This document shows, one piece after another, positions 18,077 to 26,691 of a stretch of 64,000 nucleotides of DNA. Position 1 is the stretch's first letter, and each line of letters starts with the position of its first letter. Position numbers and translations under genes: made by a program. Origin of the DNA: Photobacterium sp. TLY01 (GTDB lineage: Bacteria; Pseudomonadota; Gammaproteobacteria; Enterobacterales; Vibrionaceae); contig NZ_CP090364.1 of assembly GCF_021432065.1 (NCBI RefSeq), positions 930,001 through 994,000 on the forward strand, read 5' to 3'. The notes under the pieces were generated by a model. It was not told where the DNA came from. It saw only the letters and a list, made by a program, of their open reading frames with translations, and did no database searches.

Positions 18077-19441
18077 ATGGTATTGTGGCATCCCTCCGTC
18101 TCTCCCATCGAGCGTCGCCCCAAGGCCGGTAAAAAGCTGCTGGGCGCACCGCCTTTCATCCTGAGTGCCAGCTTTATGCTGTTAATTCTTATTGGTGCCG
18201 GGCTGCTGAAGCTGCCGATTGCGACTCACGAGCCTATCAGCTGGGTGCAAAGCCTGTTTACGGCAACCTCGGCGGTAACGGTCACCGGACTGGTAGTGGT
18301 TGATACCGGCACTGTGTTTACGCCATTTGGCCAAACTGTGATTGCCCTGCTTATTCAGTGCGGAGGGCTTGGTTTAATGACCTTTGCGGTTGTAACCCTG
18401 ATTGCACTGGGGGGAAAAATCGGCTTTTTAGAGCGTACTGTCGCCCGGGAAGCCTTTAATCAGACCGATTCATCGACACTGGCTGCCACGGCGAAATCGG
18501 TACTGGGGTTTGCCCTGATCGTCGAGCTGATAGGTATCACTGTGCTCACCCTGTACTGGCGGGAGGAACTGGGCTGGCAAACGAGCCTGTTTCACGGTTT
18601 TTTCTATACCATCAGCGCCTTCAATAATGCCGGATTTGCGTTAAGCGCAGACAGTTTAATGCCCTATGTGGATGATCCTGTTGTGAATATCACGATAACC
18701 GGCCTGTTCATTATTGGCGGTCTGGGGTTTTCGGTCTGGATGGATCTCAGGCGCAATCGCTGCTGGTCGCGCCTGACGGTGTACAGCCGGATGATGATAT
18801 CAGGTACAGTCATCATTAACCTGGTGGCATTAATCGCCATTTATCTGATTGAGTACGACAACCCGAATACCCTGGCCCCTTTGAGTGAATCCGGCAAGTG
18901 GCTGGCATCCTGGTTTCAGGCGGTGACGCCGCGCACGGCGGGTTTCAATACACTGGCGATTGACCAGCTGGAAGATGCAACTACCGCAATCATGTTAGTG
19001 CTGATGTTCATTGGTGGCGGCTCTCTGAGTACCGCGAGCGGGATAAAAGTGGTGACCTTTATCGTGCTTATTTTAGCCACCTACGCCTATTTACGGCGCG
19101 ATGAAGCGGTGGATGTCTTTAAACGCGAGATCACCAAAGAAACCATCAGCAAGGCGCTGGCGCTGACGTTAATCTCTGCCGGCGTAACCTGGCTGGCCAT
19201 TTTTGCCCTGTTACTGAGTGAAAACGCGCCCATGCTGGATATCGTCTTCGAAGCGGTGTCTGCGCTGGGCACTGTGGGCCTGTCGAGAGGACTCACCGGT
19301 AATCTTTCCGCCGCGGGGGAGTTTATCATTATCTTTATGATGTATATGGGCAGGTTAGGACCGCTGACACTGGCGTACTTTTTAGCCAGCCCCAGAAAGA
19401 AAAAAATTCGCTACGCTGAAACCAAACTGGCGATTGGCTAG
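18077..19441 (+). CDS. ktrB: KtrB-type potassium (Na+-dependent) uptake protein
   Basis: Inner-membrane K+ translocating subunit of 454 aa, TrkH/KtrB superfamily. The four M1-P-M2 repeats are seen by their selectivity-filter glycines: TSAVTVTGL, SAFNNAGF, VTPRTAGFNT and SALGTVGLS. The total length fits KtrB rather than the longer TrkH. The ATG is at 18077, one base after the ktrA stop. The protein starts with a short polar leader before the first hydrophobic segment. With KtrA it should give fast K+ uptake during osmotic upshift. It is the last gene of the operon. Confidence 0.9.
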   Translation: MVLWHPSVSPIERRPKAGKKLLGAPPFILSASFMLLILIGAGLLKLPIATHEPISWVQSLFTATSAVTVTGLVVVDTGTVFTPFGQTVIALLIQCGGLGLMTFAVVTLIALGGKIGFLERTVAREAFNQTDSSTLAATAKSVLGFALIVELIGITVLTLYWREELGWQTSLFHGFFYTISAFNNAGFALSADSLMPYVDDPVVNITITGLFIIGGLGFSVWMDLRRNRCWSRLTVYSRMMISGTVIINLVALIAIYLIEYDNPNTLAPLSESGKWLASWFQAVTPRTAGFNTLAIDQLEDATTAIMLVLMFIGGGSLSTASGIKVVTFIVLILATYAYLRRDEAVDVFKREITKETISKALALTLISAGVTWLAIFALLLSENAPMLDIVFEAVSALGTVGLSRGLTGNLSAAGEFIIIFMMYMGRLGPLTLAYFLASPRKKKIRYAETKLAIG

Positions 19442-19929
19442 TGTGGGCTGGTTGAGTGAATGCTTGTTTCTCCGTTGGCATCACAGTCGCCGAGAAGTCT
19501 GACGCCATGGTCGGCAACTCTGAGGATATTCATAGTGTTGGATGAATAAAAAGTGGGTGAGATAAAAATAACCTGATGATTTCCCTGATTTGATGACAGT
19601 GTGTGACGAGGTTATAAATACGATGTATGAACAATGTCATTTATTTCTTTAAAGGGGCGAAAAAGTGGCATTGTTTTTATAATAACAATGCCGTTTTTAT
19701 ATCCAATATATACTACTGGCATCGTGTTGAAGTTTAAATGTCATTCGGCGCTGTTTAATTTTATTTGATATTAAAAATCAACATCTTAATATCATTATGC
19801 AGTGTTAAATATTAAAAGACTGCATGCATATGCATTTGGGTTTAATTCCCCGTTCAGCTTGAAAGATGGGCGAAAACCAACCAACCTTATTCATAGTATG
19901 CTGTTTTGCTAAATTTTAAGGCAACGATA
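19442..19929. other. AT-rich intergenic region
   Basis: About 490 bases between ktrB and the HflK-like gene. Apart from the terminator at 19667 and the presumed promoter of the next operon, I see no gene. The 3' part contains A/T runs and ATGCATATGCAT-like alternating sequence near 19823. Confidence 0.5.
19667..19698 (+). terminator. intrinsic terminator after the ktr operon
   Basis: Nine-base perfect stem GGCATTGTT/AACAATGCC with an eight-base loop, followed by GTTTTT. A-rich sequence on the other side would also allow function on the minus strand. It is about 225 bases after ktrB. Confidence 0.8.
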
Positions 19930-21003
19930 ATGCCTGCACCCAATGATCCTTCTTCCAGTGAATCGTTTTATGGACTAAAAGCCCGAGCGCCTGAAAACCT
20001 TGGTCGCAGTATGAAAAAAAGTGCGAGTAAAATCCGGCGCTTTTTTCCTGTGAGTAATATGCGTAGTGCTGTGATTTTCATGCTGATAGTCGTTACTTTA
20101 ATCAGTTTATGGCAGGCTATTTACACTGTCCCCAGTGACTCTATCGCTGTTGTTCAACGCTTTGGCAAGTTTTATTCAGAAATACAACCCGGTTTACATT
20201 TCAAATTACCACTCGGTATAGATGCAGCAACAGTCGTTCCTGTTAAACGCCAGCTAAAACAAGAGTTTGGGTTTATCACGCTTGGTGCAACTGATCCTTA
20301 TCAGAATCCGTCTGAACAAGATCGCGAGTTAGAAACTCAGATGGTTACCGGCGATTTAAACGCAGCATTAGTGGAATGGGTCGTTCAATACCGTATTGCC
20401 GATCCGGTGAAATTTTTATTTGAAGTTCGCGCCCCCACTGCCACCTTGCGTGATGTTTCAGAATCAGTCATGCGAGAAGTGGTTGGTGATCGCACCGTTG
20501 ATGAAGTTATCACTATTGGCCGACAAGAGATTGAATCTGAAGCGCTCGTGAAAATGCAGGCACTTGCAACAAAGTACGTAATGGGAATCAATATTGATCA
20601 GGTGCAACTGAAAAATATTAACCCGCCTAAACCCGTTCAGGAGTCATTTAATGAAGTCAATCAGGCACAGCAAGAAAAAGAAAAGCTCATCAACGAAGCG
20701 CGACGCGACTACAACAAAGTGATCCCGCTGGCGGAAGGTGAGAAAGATCAGCGCATTCGTGAAGCAGATGGATACCGACTAAAAAGAATTAATGAGGCAG
20801 AAGGGGATGTGGCTCGGTTTAATGCTTTGCTTACTCAATATGTTAAAGCGCCAGGAGTGACTCGATGGCGAATATACCTTGAAACCATGCAGGTCATTTT
20901 GCCCGGGATTCATTCCAAAATCATCATAGATGAACAAACACACAGTATCTTGCCATTTCTGGATCTTAAAGCCGAAACAATACAGCAAGGCAAGCAGCCA
21001 TGA
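19930..21003 (+). CDS. HflK-like SPFH/prohibitin-family membrane protein
   Basis: A 357-aa bitopic membrane protein: one transmembrane segment at about residues 45-67, an SPFH domain starting YTVPSDSIAVVQRFGKF, and a long charged coiled-coil region (QAQQEKEKLINEARRDYN...). It resembles HflK, the FtsH-associated modulator. The N-terminus is not the glycine-rich one of housekeeping HflK, and the pair lies away from hfq-hflX, so this is a paralogue. The ATG at 19930 has AAGG upstream; a TTG at 19906 in frame is unlikely. It is followed immediately by an HflC-like gene and nhaA, so it may stabilise or quality-control the antiporter in a membrane microdomain (inference). Confidence 0.82.
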   Translation: MPAPNDPSSSESFYGLKARAPENLGRSMKKSASKIRRFFPVSNMRSAVIFMLIVVTLISLWQAIYTVPSDSIAVVQRFGKFYSEIQPGLHFKLPLGIDAATVVPVKRQLKQEFGFITLGATDPYQNPSEQDRELETQMVTGDLNAALVEWVVQYRIADPVKFLFEVRAPTATLRDVSESVMREVVGDRTVDEVITIGRQEIESEALVKMQALATKYVMGINIDQVQLKNINPPKPVQESFNEVNQAQQEKEKLINEARRDYNKVIPLAEGEKDQRIREADGYRLKRINEAEGDVARFNALLTQYVKAPGVTRWRIYLETMQVILPGIHSKIIIDEQTHSILPFLDLKAETIQQGKQP

Positions 21004-21995
21004 AAAAATTTGTTCCAGTGATTGTTATTGTGGTACTCGCTTTATTCATGCTGACATTGCGTGGGACCCTTTATACAGTCAGTGAAGTGGAGCAGGTTAT
21101 CATTACCCAATTCGGTAAACCTGTTGGCCAGCCTATTACGCAGGCCGGCCTCAAGACTAAAATACCTTTTATTCAGGAGGTTAATGCGATAGATAAGCGC
21201 GTTTTAGAATGGGATGGCAACCCTTCAGATATGCCGACTAAGGATAAACTCTATATTTCGGTCGACTTGTTTGCACGTTGGCGGATCACAGAGCCTTTAC
21301 AGTTTTTCCTTCGTCTGCGTGATGAACGCAGCGCTCAGTCCCGGCTGGATGACATTCTTGGTAGTGAAACGCGCAACGCGGTGGCCAAACATGAACTGAT
21401 TGAAATCATCCGAACGACCAAAGGTCGGCAGCCATTAAGGGATGCATTGTTGGCAGATGCGGTACGAGATTCAACAATGGGCAATTTGGTGCCAATTCAT
21501 AAGGGACGCCAGATTATTGAAGATGAAATCTTTACTGCGGCTGCTGATAAAGTGCGTGTATTTGGTATCGAATTATTGGATATCCGCTTCAAACGAATCA
21601 ACTACAACGCAAGTGTCAGACCCAAAATCTATGAAAGAATGATCAGTGAACGCCGCCAGATTGCTGAACGCTTTTTATCTGAAGGATACGGTGAAGCGGC
21701 CAGAATCCGAGGTAATCGCGTGCGTGATTTGAATAAGATTCAATCAGAAGCCTATCGTCAGGTGGAAGAGATTAGGGGCTTGGCTGATGCCAAGGCCGCT
21801 GAGATTTATGCTCAGGCATACAACCAAAGTCCTCTGGCCGCGAATTTGTATGAGTTCACCCGGACTCTGCAAGCCTACAAGGCCATCATGACCGAAAATA
21901 CCACGCTGATACTGTCCACTGAAAGTGACTTATTTAAGTTTCTGAAGCGGATATCCCCACCTGTCAGTGAGCAAATCACACCGGAAGGGCCATGA
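21000..21995 (+). CDS. HflC-like SPFH/prohibitin-family membrane protein
   Basis: A 331-aa partner of the preceding HflK-like protein. It has an N-terminal membrane anchor (residues 4-22), an SPFH domain (YTVSEVEQVIITQFGKP), a helical segment with ERRQIAERFLSEGYGEAARIRG, and the C-terminal LILSTESDLFKFLK typical of HflC. Overlaps of four bases with the genes on both sides indicate one translationally coupled unit with nhaA. Family knowledge: HflK and HflC form a large membrane cage around FtsH. Whether this paralogous pair binds FtsH is unknown. Confidence 0.85.
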   Translation: MKKFVPVIVIVVLALFMLTLRGTLYTVSEVEQVIITQFGKPVGQPITQAGLKTKIPFIQEVNAIDKRVLEWDGNPSDMPTKDKLYISVDLFARWRITEPLQFFLRLRDERSAQSRLDDILGSETRNAVAKHELIEIIRTTKGRQPLRDALLADAVRDSTMGNLVPIHKGRQIIEDEIFTAAADKVRVFGIELLDIRFKRINYNASVRPKIYERMISERRQIAERFLSEGYGEAARIRGNRVRDLNKIQSEAYRQVEEIRGLADAKAAEIYAQAYNQSPLAANLYEFTRTLQAYKAIMTENTTLILSTESDLFKFLKRISPPVSEQITPEGP

Positions 21996-23350
21996 AAAAA
22001 TCAGCGTTTCGTCCTCATGAAAGAGGGCATCCTACGCAATTACCTAAAGAATATGTTGATTGGATAACCCAGCCCATCACCCGTTTTCTGCGAACTGAGG
22101 CCGCTGCCGGGGCTATTTTGCTATTTTTTACCCTTGTGGCTTTGGCACTATCGAATTCTCCCTGGGCGGAAACATTTTTATCGTTCTGGGATGTACCTAT
22201 CGGAATATCAATAGGGTCGGTGGCGTTTACCCGGTCGCTGCAGGCCTGGATCAATGATGCACTGATGACATTGTTTTTCTTCCTGGTTGCACTGGAACTT
22301 AAACGTGAAATTGTGTTGGGAGAATTAAATACGCCGCGTTTGGCAATGCTCTCTATTTCAGGAGCCCTTGGAGGCATGCTGGTGCCGGCATTGATCTATC
22401 TGGCTTTTCAACTGGGCCAGCCAGGGCAAGAGGGATGGGGAATCGTCATGGCGACAGATACGGCATTTGTTATTGCTTGCCTTATTTTACTTGGTCCTCG
22501 TGTCCCGAAAAGTTTGCGGGTATTTATGCTGTCTTTGGCCATCATTGATGACATTGGTGCCATTGTGGTTGTTGCTGTCGGTTACGGGGAAAACATTAAT
22601 TTTTATTATGTTGGTCTGGCAGTGATCGGATTTATAACAGTTAAGGCCATGACCCTTCTCGGCGTTCGGAGTATCGCCTTGTATTCGTTGATAGGTGGAC
22701 TGATCTGGCTCGCGGTGGACATGTCAGGTGTACATCCCACGGTAACCGGTGTGATTCTTGGGCTGATGACGCCGACAGGTCGTTGGATCAATGAAAAGCG
22801 TTTGTTAACTATCATGGAATGTGTTGTGCCGCCATCTTTGCCAAAACAACACGGTGTGAAAAATCTCGATCGCCAAGTTCTGAAAACCGCAGAAGCGGCA
22901 GCACGCGAAGCACTCTCGCCTCTGGAGCGCTTGGAAATGTTACTCCATCCTTGGGTAGGTTTTGTCATCATGCCTCTGTTTGCTTTTGCAAATGCAGGTG
23001 TTTCTTTTTCTTTTTCTGAATCATCCGGCTCTTTGTATATGGCTATATTTTTCGGACTCGTAATAGGGAAACCCATAGGTATTCTTTTATTCTGCAGGCT
23101 GGCGATCCTGATGAAACTGGCTGTCCGGCCGCCTGATTTACCCTGGCTCTATCTGGTGGCGGGGGGGATGCTTGCCGGCATCGGGTTTACCATGTCGTTG
23201 TTTATTGCCCATTTGGCTTTAACTCCGGCACTCGCTGGCGTTGCAAAACTGGGTATTTTATCCGCCTCATTAGTTTCGGCCCTGACAGGAATTATCCTGC
23301 TCAGTGTGTTGTTAAGGCGAGATGCTTTGCGCATGAAAGAGAAAGCGTAA
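21992..23350 (+). CDS. nhaA: Na+/H+ antiporter NhaA
   Basis: Inner-membrane Na+/H+ antiporter of 452 aa, longer than the 388 aa of E. coli NhaA because of a cytoplasmic N-terminal extension and a longer central loop (about residues 270-310). Diagnostic segments include MATDTAFVIACLILLG (aspartate of the discontinuous helix), IIDDIGAIVVVAVGYG (the paired ion-binding aspartates), and GIGFTMSLFIAHLA near the end. It overlaps the hflC-like gene by four bases. A likely role is sodium and pH homeostasis. The link with prohibitin-like proteins and a lipid desaturase suggests a membrane-stress cassette. Confidence 0.92.
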   Translation: MKKSAFRPHERGHPTQLPKEYVDWITQPITRFLRTEAAAGAILLFFTLVALALSNSPWAETFLSFWDVPIGISIGSVAFTRSLQAWINDALMTLFFFLVALELKREIVLGELNTPRLAMLSISGALGGMLVPALIYLAFQLGQPGQEGWGIVMATDTAFVIACLILLGPRVPKSLRVFMLSLAIIDDIGAIVVVAVGYGENINFYYVGLAVIGFITVKAMTLLGVRSIALYSLIGGLIWLAVDMSGVHPTVTGVILGLMTPTGRWINEKRLLTIMECVVPPSLPKQHGVKNLDRQVLKTAEAAAREALSPLERLEMLLHPWVGFVIMPLFAFANAGVSFSFSESSGSLYMAIFFGLVIGKPIGILLFCRLAILMKLAVRPPDLPWLYLVAGGMLAGIGFTMSLFIAHLALTPALAGVAKLGILSASLVSALTGIILLSVLLRRDALRMKEKA

Positions 23351-23459
23351 CCTTTTTACTCAGCTCAATGTGTATCCCTTCGTGAATGCACAGGACCTTC
23401 TCTTCTCTGATGGAAATTCGATGGCAACAGATCTAATTTTATATTGAGGAGGAAAGGTC

Positions 23460-24518
23460 ATGGTCATGGGAAATGCGAGGTCTGATGATGCAGGCCCGCC
23501 CGAGCATAGCGCAGGCCTTAGGGTAGGCAAGGAATTGCTTGACGCGACCAGGCCTTATACTGAAGAGTCGCCGGCAATAAGTTGGTGGTATGTCAGCTCT
23601 ACCTTTGTGTTAATGCTAACAGCATTGGCGGCAGCAGGAATAGTGTCGGCGTGGCCCCTCCGGCTGGTCTTTTCTGTTTTGGGAGCGTTGCTCATTGTTC
23701 GCTCTTTCATCACCTTCCATGATTATCTGCACGGTGCAATTCTCCGTCGTTCACGTATCGCTTTCTGGCTCTTTCATGCTTTTGGAGCCTTTGTATTAAC
23801 ACCGCCCCGGTCATGGCTTGAAAGCCATAATTATCATCATGGTCATGTAGGGCAAATATCGAGCATCAGTGCGGGGGCATTTCCCATTATATCCACCCAA
23901 ATGTGGCACACCTCAACGCGTTGGCAACGGCTGGCCTATCGAGTCCAACGACACCCGGTGGTAGTGTTGTTGAGTTATCCTATTGTATTTGCTATCAACA
24001 TTACGCTTATCCCATTGTTACGCTCTCCGGCTAATCATCTGGATTCGCTTATAGCCCTCGTTGTTCACTTCGGACTCATTGCCTTGCTGTGGGTACTGGG
24101 TGGATTCAACCTGGTCTTTTTTGTCATCCTGTTGCCTATGACGATTGCCTCTGCGATTGGATGCTATCTGTTTTTTGCGCAGCACAGTTTTCGACGCATG
24201 CAGATTGTGTCTCCGGAGGCCTGGAATTATTACAGAGCGGCAATCGAATCTTCCAGTTTTTTGCGTATGAACCGGATTATGCAATGGTTTACCGGCAATA
24301 TCGGCTATCACCATATTCATCATCTGAACGTTCGCATTCCTTTCTACCGATTACCTGAAGTAATGGCAGCGATTCCTGAATTGCAAACCCCTATAGTGAC
24401 AACGCTTTCCCCCAGAGATATTGCAGACTGCTTTCGCTCGGCCTTATGGGATGAAGAAAAACAACGCATGGTTTCTTATCGTGAAGCGAGCACAAGCAAA
24501 GAAGACGCAGCCAGGTAA
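23460..24518 (+). CDS. membrane fatty acid desaturase
   Basis: Integral-membrane diiron desaturase of 352 aa. Three histidine clusters are visible: HDYLH (HxxxH) near residue 89, HNYHH (HxxHH) near 123 and HHIHH (HxxHH) near 284, separated by hydrophobic segments as in acyl-lipid desaturases. It should introduce double bonds into membrane acyl chains or a related lipid. A strong GAGGAGG ribosome-binding site precedes the ATG at 23460. It lies 109 bases after nhaA, likely the last gene of the same operon. The regiospecificity cannot be told. Confidence 0.87.
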   Translation: MVMGNARSDDAGPPEHSAGLRVGKELLDATRPYTEESPAISWWYVSSTFVLMLTALAAAGIVSAWPLRLVFSVLGALLIVRSFITFHDYLHGAILRRSRIAFWLFHAFGAFVLTPPRSWLESHNYHHGHVGQISSISAGAFPIISTQMWHTSTRWQRLAYRVQRHPVVVLLSYPIVFAINITLIPLLRSPANHLDSLIALVVHFGLIALLWVLGGFNLVFFVILLPMTIASAIGCYLFFAQHSFRRMQIVSPEAWNYYRAAIESSSFLRMNRIMQWFTGNIGYHHIHHLNVRIPFYRLPEVMAAIPELQTPIVTTLSPRDIADCFRSALWDEEKQRMVSYREASTSKEDAAR

Positions 24519-24817
24519 GGTTCGTGTCGTTAAAGGTGCGCTTTAATGGCATAGTCTCATCGTTGAATTTGCTATAGCGATCGTCGTCGCAGGCCCGTGA
24601 CGGATAGCACATCAGATCGATTTCTTGCTTTCGCAGGGAAAACATCATCGCAGTCACTGTCGGCTATTCAGTTGTTGTTTCGGCAGGTACAGGCTGGTGA
24701 AGATGGATAAATTTCGCCAAAATTTTCTGCAAGTTGCTCATTTATCGCCATAATTAGACCAAGCAATCATAAAAAACGGCAACAAATTTTTCGGATCGAC
24801 CGGGGTAAGGAGACCAA
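24519..24817. other. intergenic region
   Basis: Nearly 300 bases with no recognised gene, terminator or repeat. The 3' end should contain the promoter of the following lipoprotein gene, whose ribosome-binding site is AAGGAG. Confidence 0.4.
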
Positions 24818-25243
24818 ATGAAACATCAGGTGTTGGGAATCAGTTTGACGGCGATATTGACGATTCAGCTGTCGGGGTGTGGTGTGTTGTTACACCCGGA
24901 GCGAAAAGGCCAACGGGGCGGTCAGGTAGATCCGGCCATTGCGGTTTTGGATGCGGCGGGCTTGCTTTTGTTTGTTGTGCCCGGACTGATCGCTTTTGGG
25001 GTGGATTTGTATTACGGCACCATTTATCTGCCAGGAACAGCGAAAACCTTAAACGAAGAAGAACTGAACATGCTCAAGACACAGGATGGACAGATCCAGC
25101 CAGAGCAACTCGCCAGATTGGTTTCAGAGCAAACCGGTCAGCACATTCAACCTGAAGCAATGGTGTCTTATTCGGTCGGCTCCGTTGATGAGCTCAAATT
25201 CATGCTGACAGAGGTCCAGATTCATAAGAAGACGGCTTCATAG
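24818..25243 (+). CDS. small lipoprotein of unknown function
   Basis: A 141-aa protein with a signal peptide and lipobox LSGC (cysteine near residue 21). A conserved-looking stretch rich in glycine and proline follows (GVLLHPERKGQRGGQ), then a hydrophobic hairpin (LDAAGLLLFVVPGLIAFGVDLYYGTIYLP) that could be a membrane segment or buried core, and a polar C-terminal domain. AAGGAG lies upstream of the ATG. I recognise the layout from hypothetical lipoproteins in marine gamma-proteobacteria but know of no function. It is monocistronic. Confidence 0.7.
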   Translation: MKHQVLGISLTAILTIQLSGCGVLLHPERKGQRGGQVDPAIAVLDAAGLLLFVVPGLIAFGVDLYYGTIYLPGTAKTLNEEELNMLKTQDGQIQPEQLARLVSEQTGQHIQPEAMVSYSVGSVDELKFMLTEVQIHKKTAS

Positions 25244-25312
25244 ACAGGGAGTCGTGTGATTGACGTTGCGACATCATGCTCAATCATCTGCGATCTGATG
25301 CCGTATTCATGT

Positions 25313-26212
25313 TCAGAATCGTTGTCTATCCTTCCGTTGGCATCCAGGTTTTGACAGCTCGTTTTTGACATGGTCTACGAAAAGTGCGACCGAACGAGCC
25401 GGACTGCCTGGATGCCATACCATATGAATATCCCACTGTGTGTTTTCCTGAAACGGGATTAATTGGATGGCATCGTAAATACCGAGAATTGATTTCTTCG
25501 GTAAAATTGCAACACCTGTATTGGATAAAATTAAAGTGATAATCGTTTGTAAGTCTGCAGAAATATTTGTGATCTTGTATGTTCTGCCTTTTAATAAAGC
25601 CATTGTGTGTAAGTTGATCTGAGACTTGCTGTGATTACTCATCATCAGCAGATTATATTTCTGTAAATAGCCGTCAATGTTGTCATCGATATACTGATTT
25701 TTTGAAACGGCCAGAACAAATTCATCCTTTGACACCGGAATACTATTAAGCGTCTGAGAGATTGGCTTTCTCATAAATCCAATGTCTAATGCACCTGAAA
25801 GCAATTGTTCCTCTTGCTCCTGAGAGCAGATATCACTCAGAGAAATCAATATTTTATCGTGATTTTTCTGGAACTCACGAATCAGAACAGGCAGGAAGTC
25901 ATTACTGGACTTGCCAAACGCAATTGATAAAGGTGACAGGTTGTTCCTGGAAATACTGGCAATGAATTCATCTGTTTTTTGAAGATGTCGGTTTAAAGCG
26001 GTGATTTCATCAATCACAAGTTTTCCTGCCTCGGAGAGAGTCACTCCCTGATTGTCTCTGATAAACATTTCAATCTCATAGGCATCTTCAAAGTTTTTAA
26101 TTTGTTTGGATAGTGCAGGTTGTGAAATACAAAGTATTTGTGAGGCAATTCTGAAGTTTTTCACTCTGGCCAGAATTTCAATCGAGCGTAAATATTTTGG
26201 ATTCACCTTCAT
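25313..26212 (-). CDS. LysR-family transcriptional regulator
   Basis: A 299-aa LysR regulator with an N-terminal winged helix-turn-helix (ASQILCISQPALSKQIKNFE, residues about 22-42) and a C-terminal effector domain resembling the periplasmic-binding fold. It is AT-rich compared with its neighbours. It is divergent from a 74-aa hypothetical gene, its likely autoregulated partner or simply a neighbour. The effector and target cannot be told. Confidence 0.85.
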   Translation of the reverse strand: MKVNPKYLRSIEILARVKNFRIASQILCISQPALSKQIKNFEDAYEIEMFIRDNQGVTLSEAGKLVIDEITALNRHLQKTDEFIASISRNNLSPLSIAFGKSSNDFLPVLIREFQKNHDKILISLSDICSQEQEEQLLSGALDIGFMRKPISQTLNSIPVSKDEFVLAVSKNQYIDDNIDGYLQKYNLLMMSNHSKSQINLHTMALLKGRTYKITNISADLQTIITLILSNTGVAILPKKSILGIYDAIQLIPFQENTQWDIHMVWHPGSPARSVALFVDHVKNELSKPGCQRKDRQRF

Positions 26213-26305
26213 AACTTTAAGTTATCGCCATAAAATTAATATCACTAGGCACTATAGCATAAATGGCGATAATTCTGATATCGAATGTTGATGGATGGTT
26301 TTTGT

Positions 26306-26530
26306 ATGAAATTTTGTGTGCTGGTAAAAGAAGATGTATTGGTTTTTGAAGCCCTCAATGCAGAAAGCTCATCGGATATTATTCTGAGTTTATTCAGGCA
26401 GGGGTTTGTATTAGCGCCGGTATTCATTGAGGCAAACAACGCAGAAAATGCCCGTGCCAGTTTTATGAGCCGGTTTGAATGGCATGAAATTGCAGCGGCA
26501 TTTCAGCAGAAAAAAATATTGGCTTGTTAG
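26306..26530 (+). CDS. small hypothetical protein
   Basis: A 74-aa acidic protein without a signal peptide or recognised domain (starts MKFCVLVKEDVLVFEALN). An upstream in-frame ATG at 26285 would add seven residues; neither start has a clear ribosome-binding site. It is divergent from the LysR gene, and the AT content matches that gene. Coding is supported only by an uninterrupted frame with a plausible alpha/beta pattern. Confidence 0.45.
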   Translation: MKFCVLVKEDVLVFEALNAESSSDIILSLFRQGFVLAPVFIEANNAENARASFMSRFEWHEIAAAFQQKKILAC

Positions 26531-26625
26531 TTTTATTTTGATAAATGTCTGGAATCATCAAAAAGTGGCAAACATTACGGTGAATCGCTGCGGTGAATAG
26601 CTTGCGCCAACAGTAAAGAAGAAAT

Positions 26626-26667
26626 CCCTGTGCTTCCTGTCGGATTGACTGACAGCGGAGCACAGGG
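26626..26667 (-). terminator. terminator hairpin downstream of ampC
   Basis: CCCTGTGCT on one side pairs with AGCACAGGG on the other, with a further imperfect CCTGTC/GACAG(C)GG extension and a nine-base loop. On the minus strand it is followed by TTTCTTCTTT. It lies about 25 bases after the ampC stop. Confidence 0.7.
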
Positions 26668-26691
26668 AAAACAAGGTGAAGTGCTGACGAA

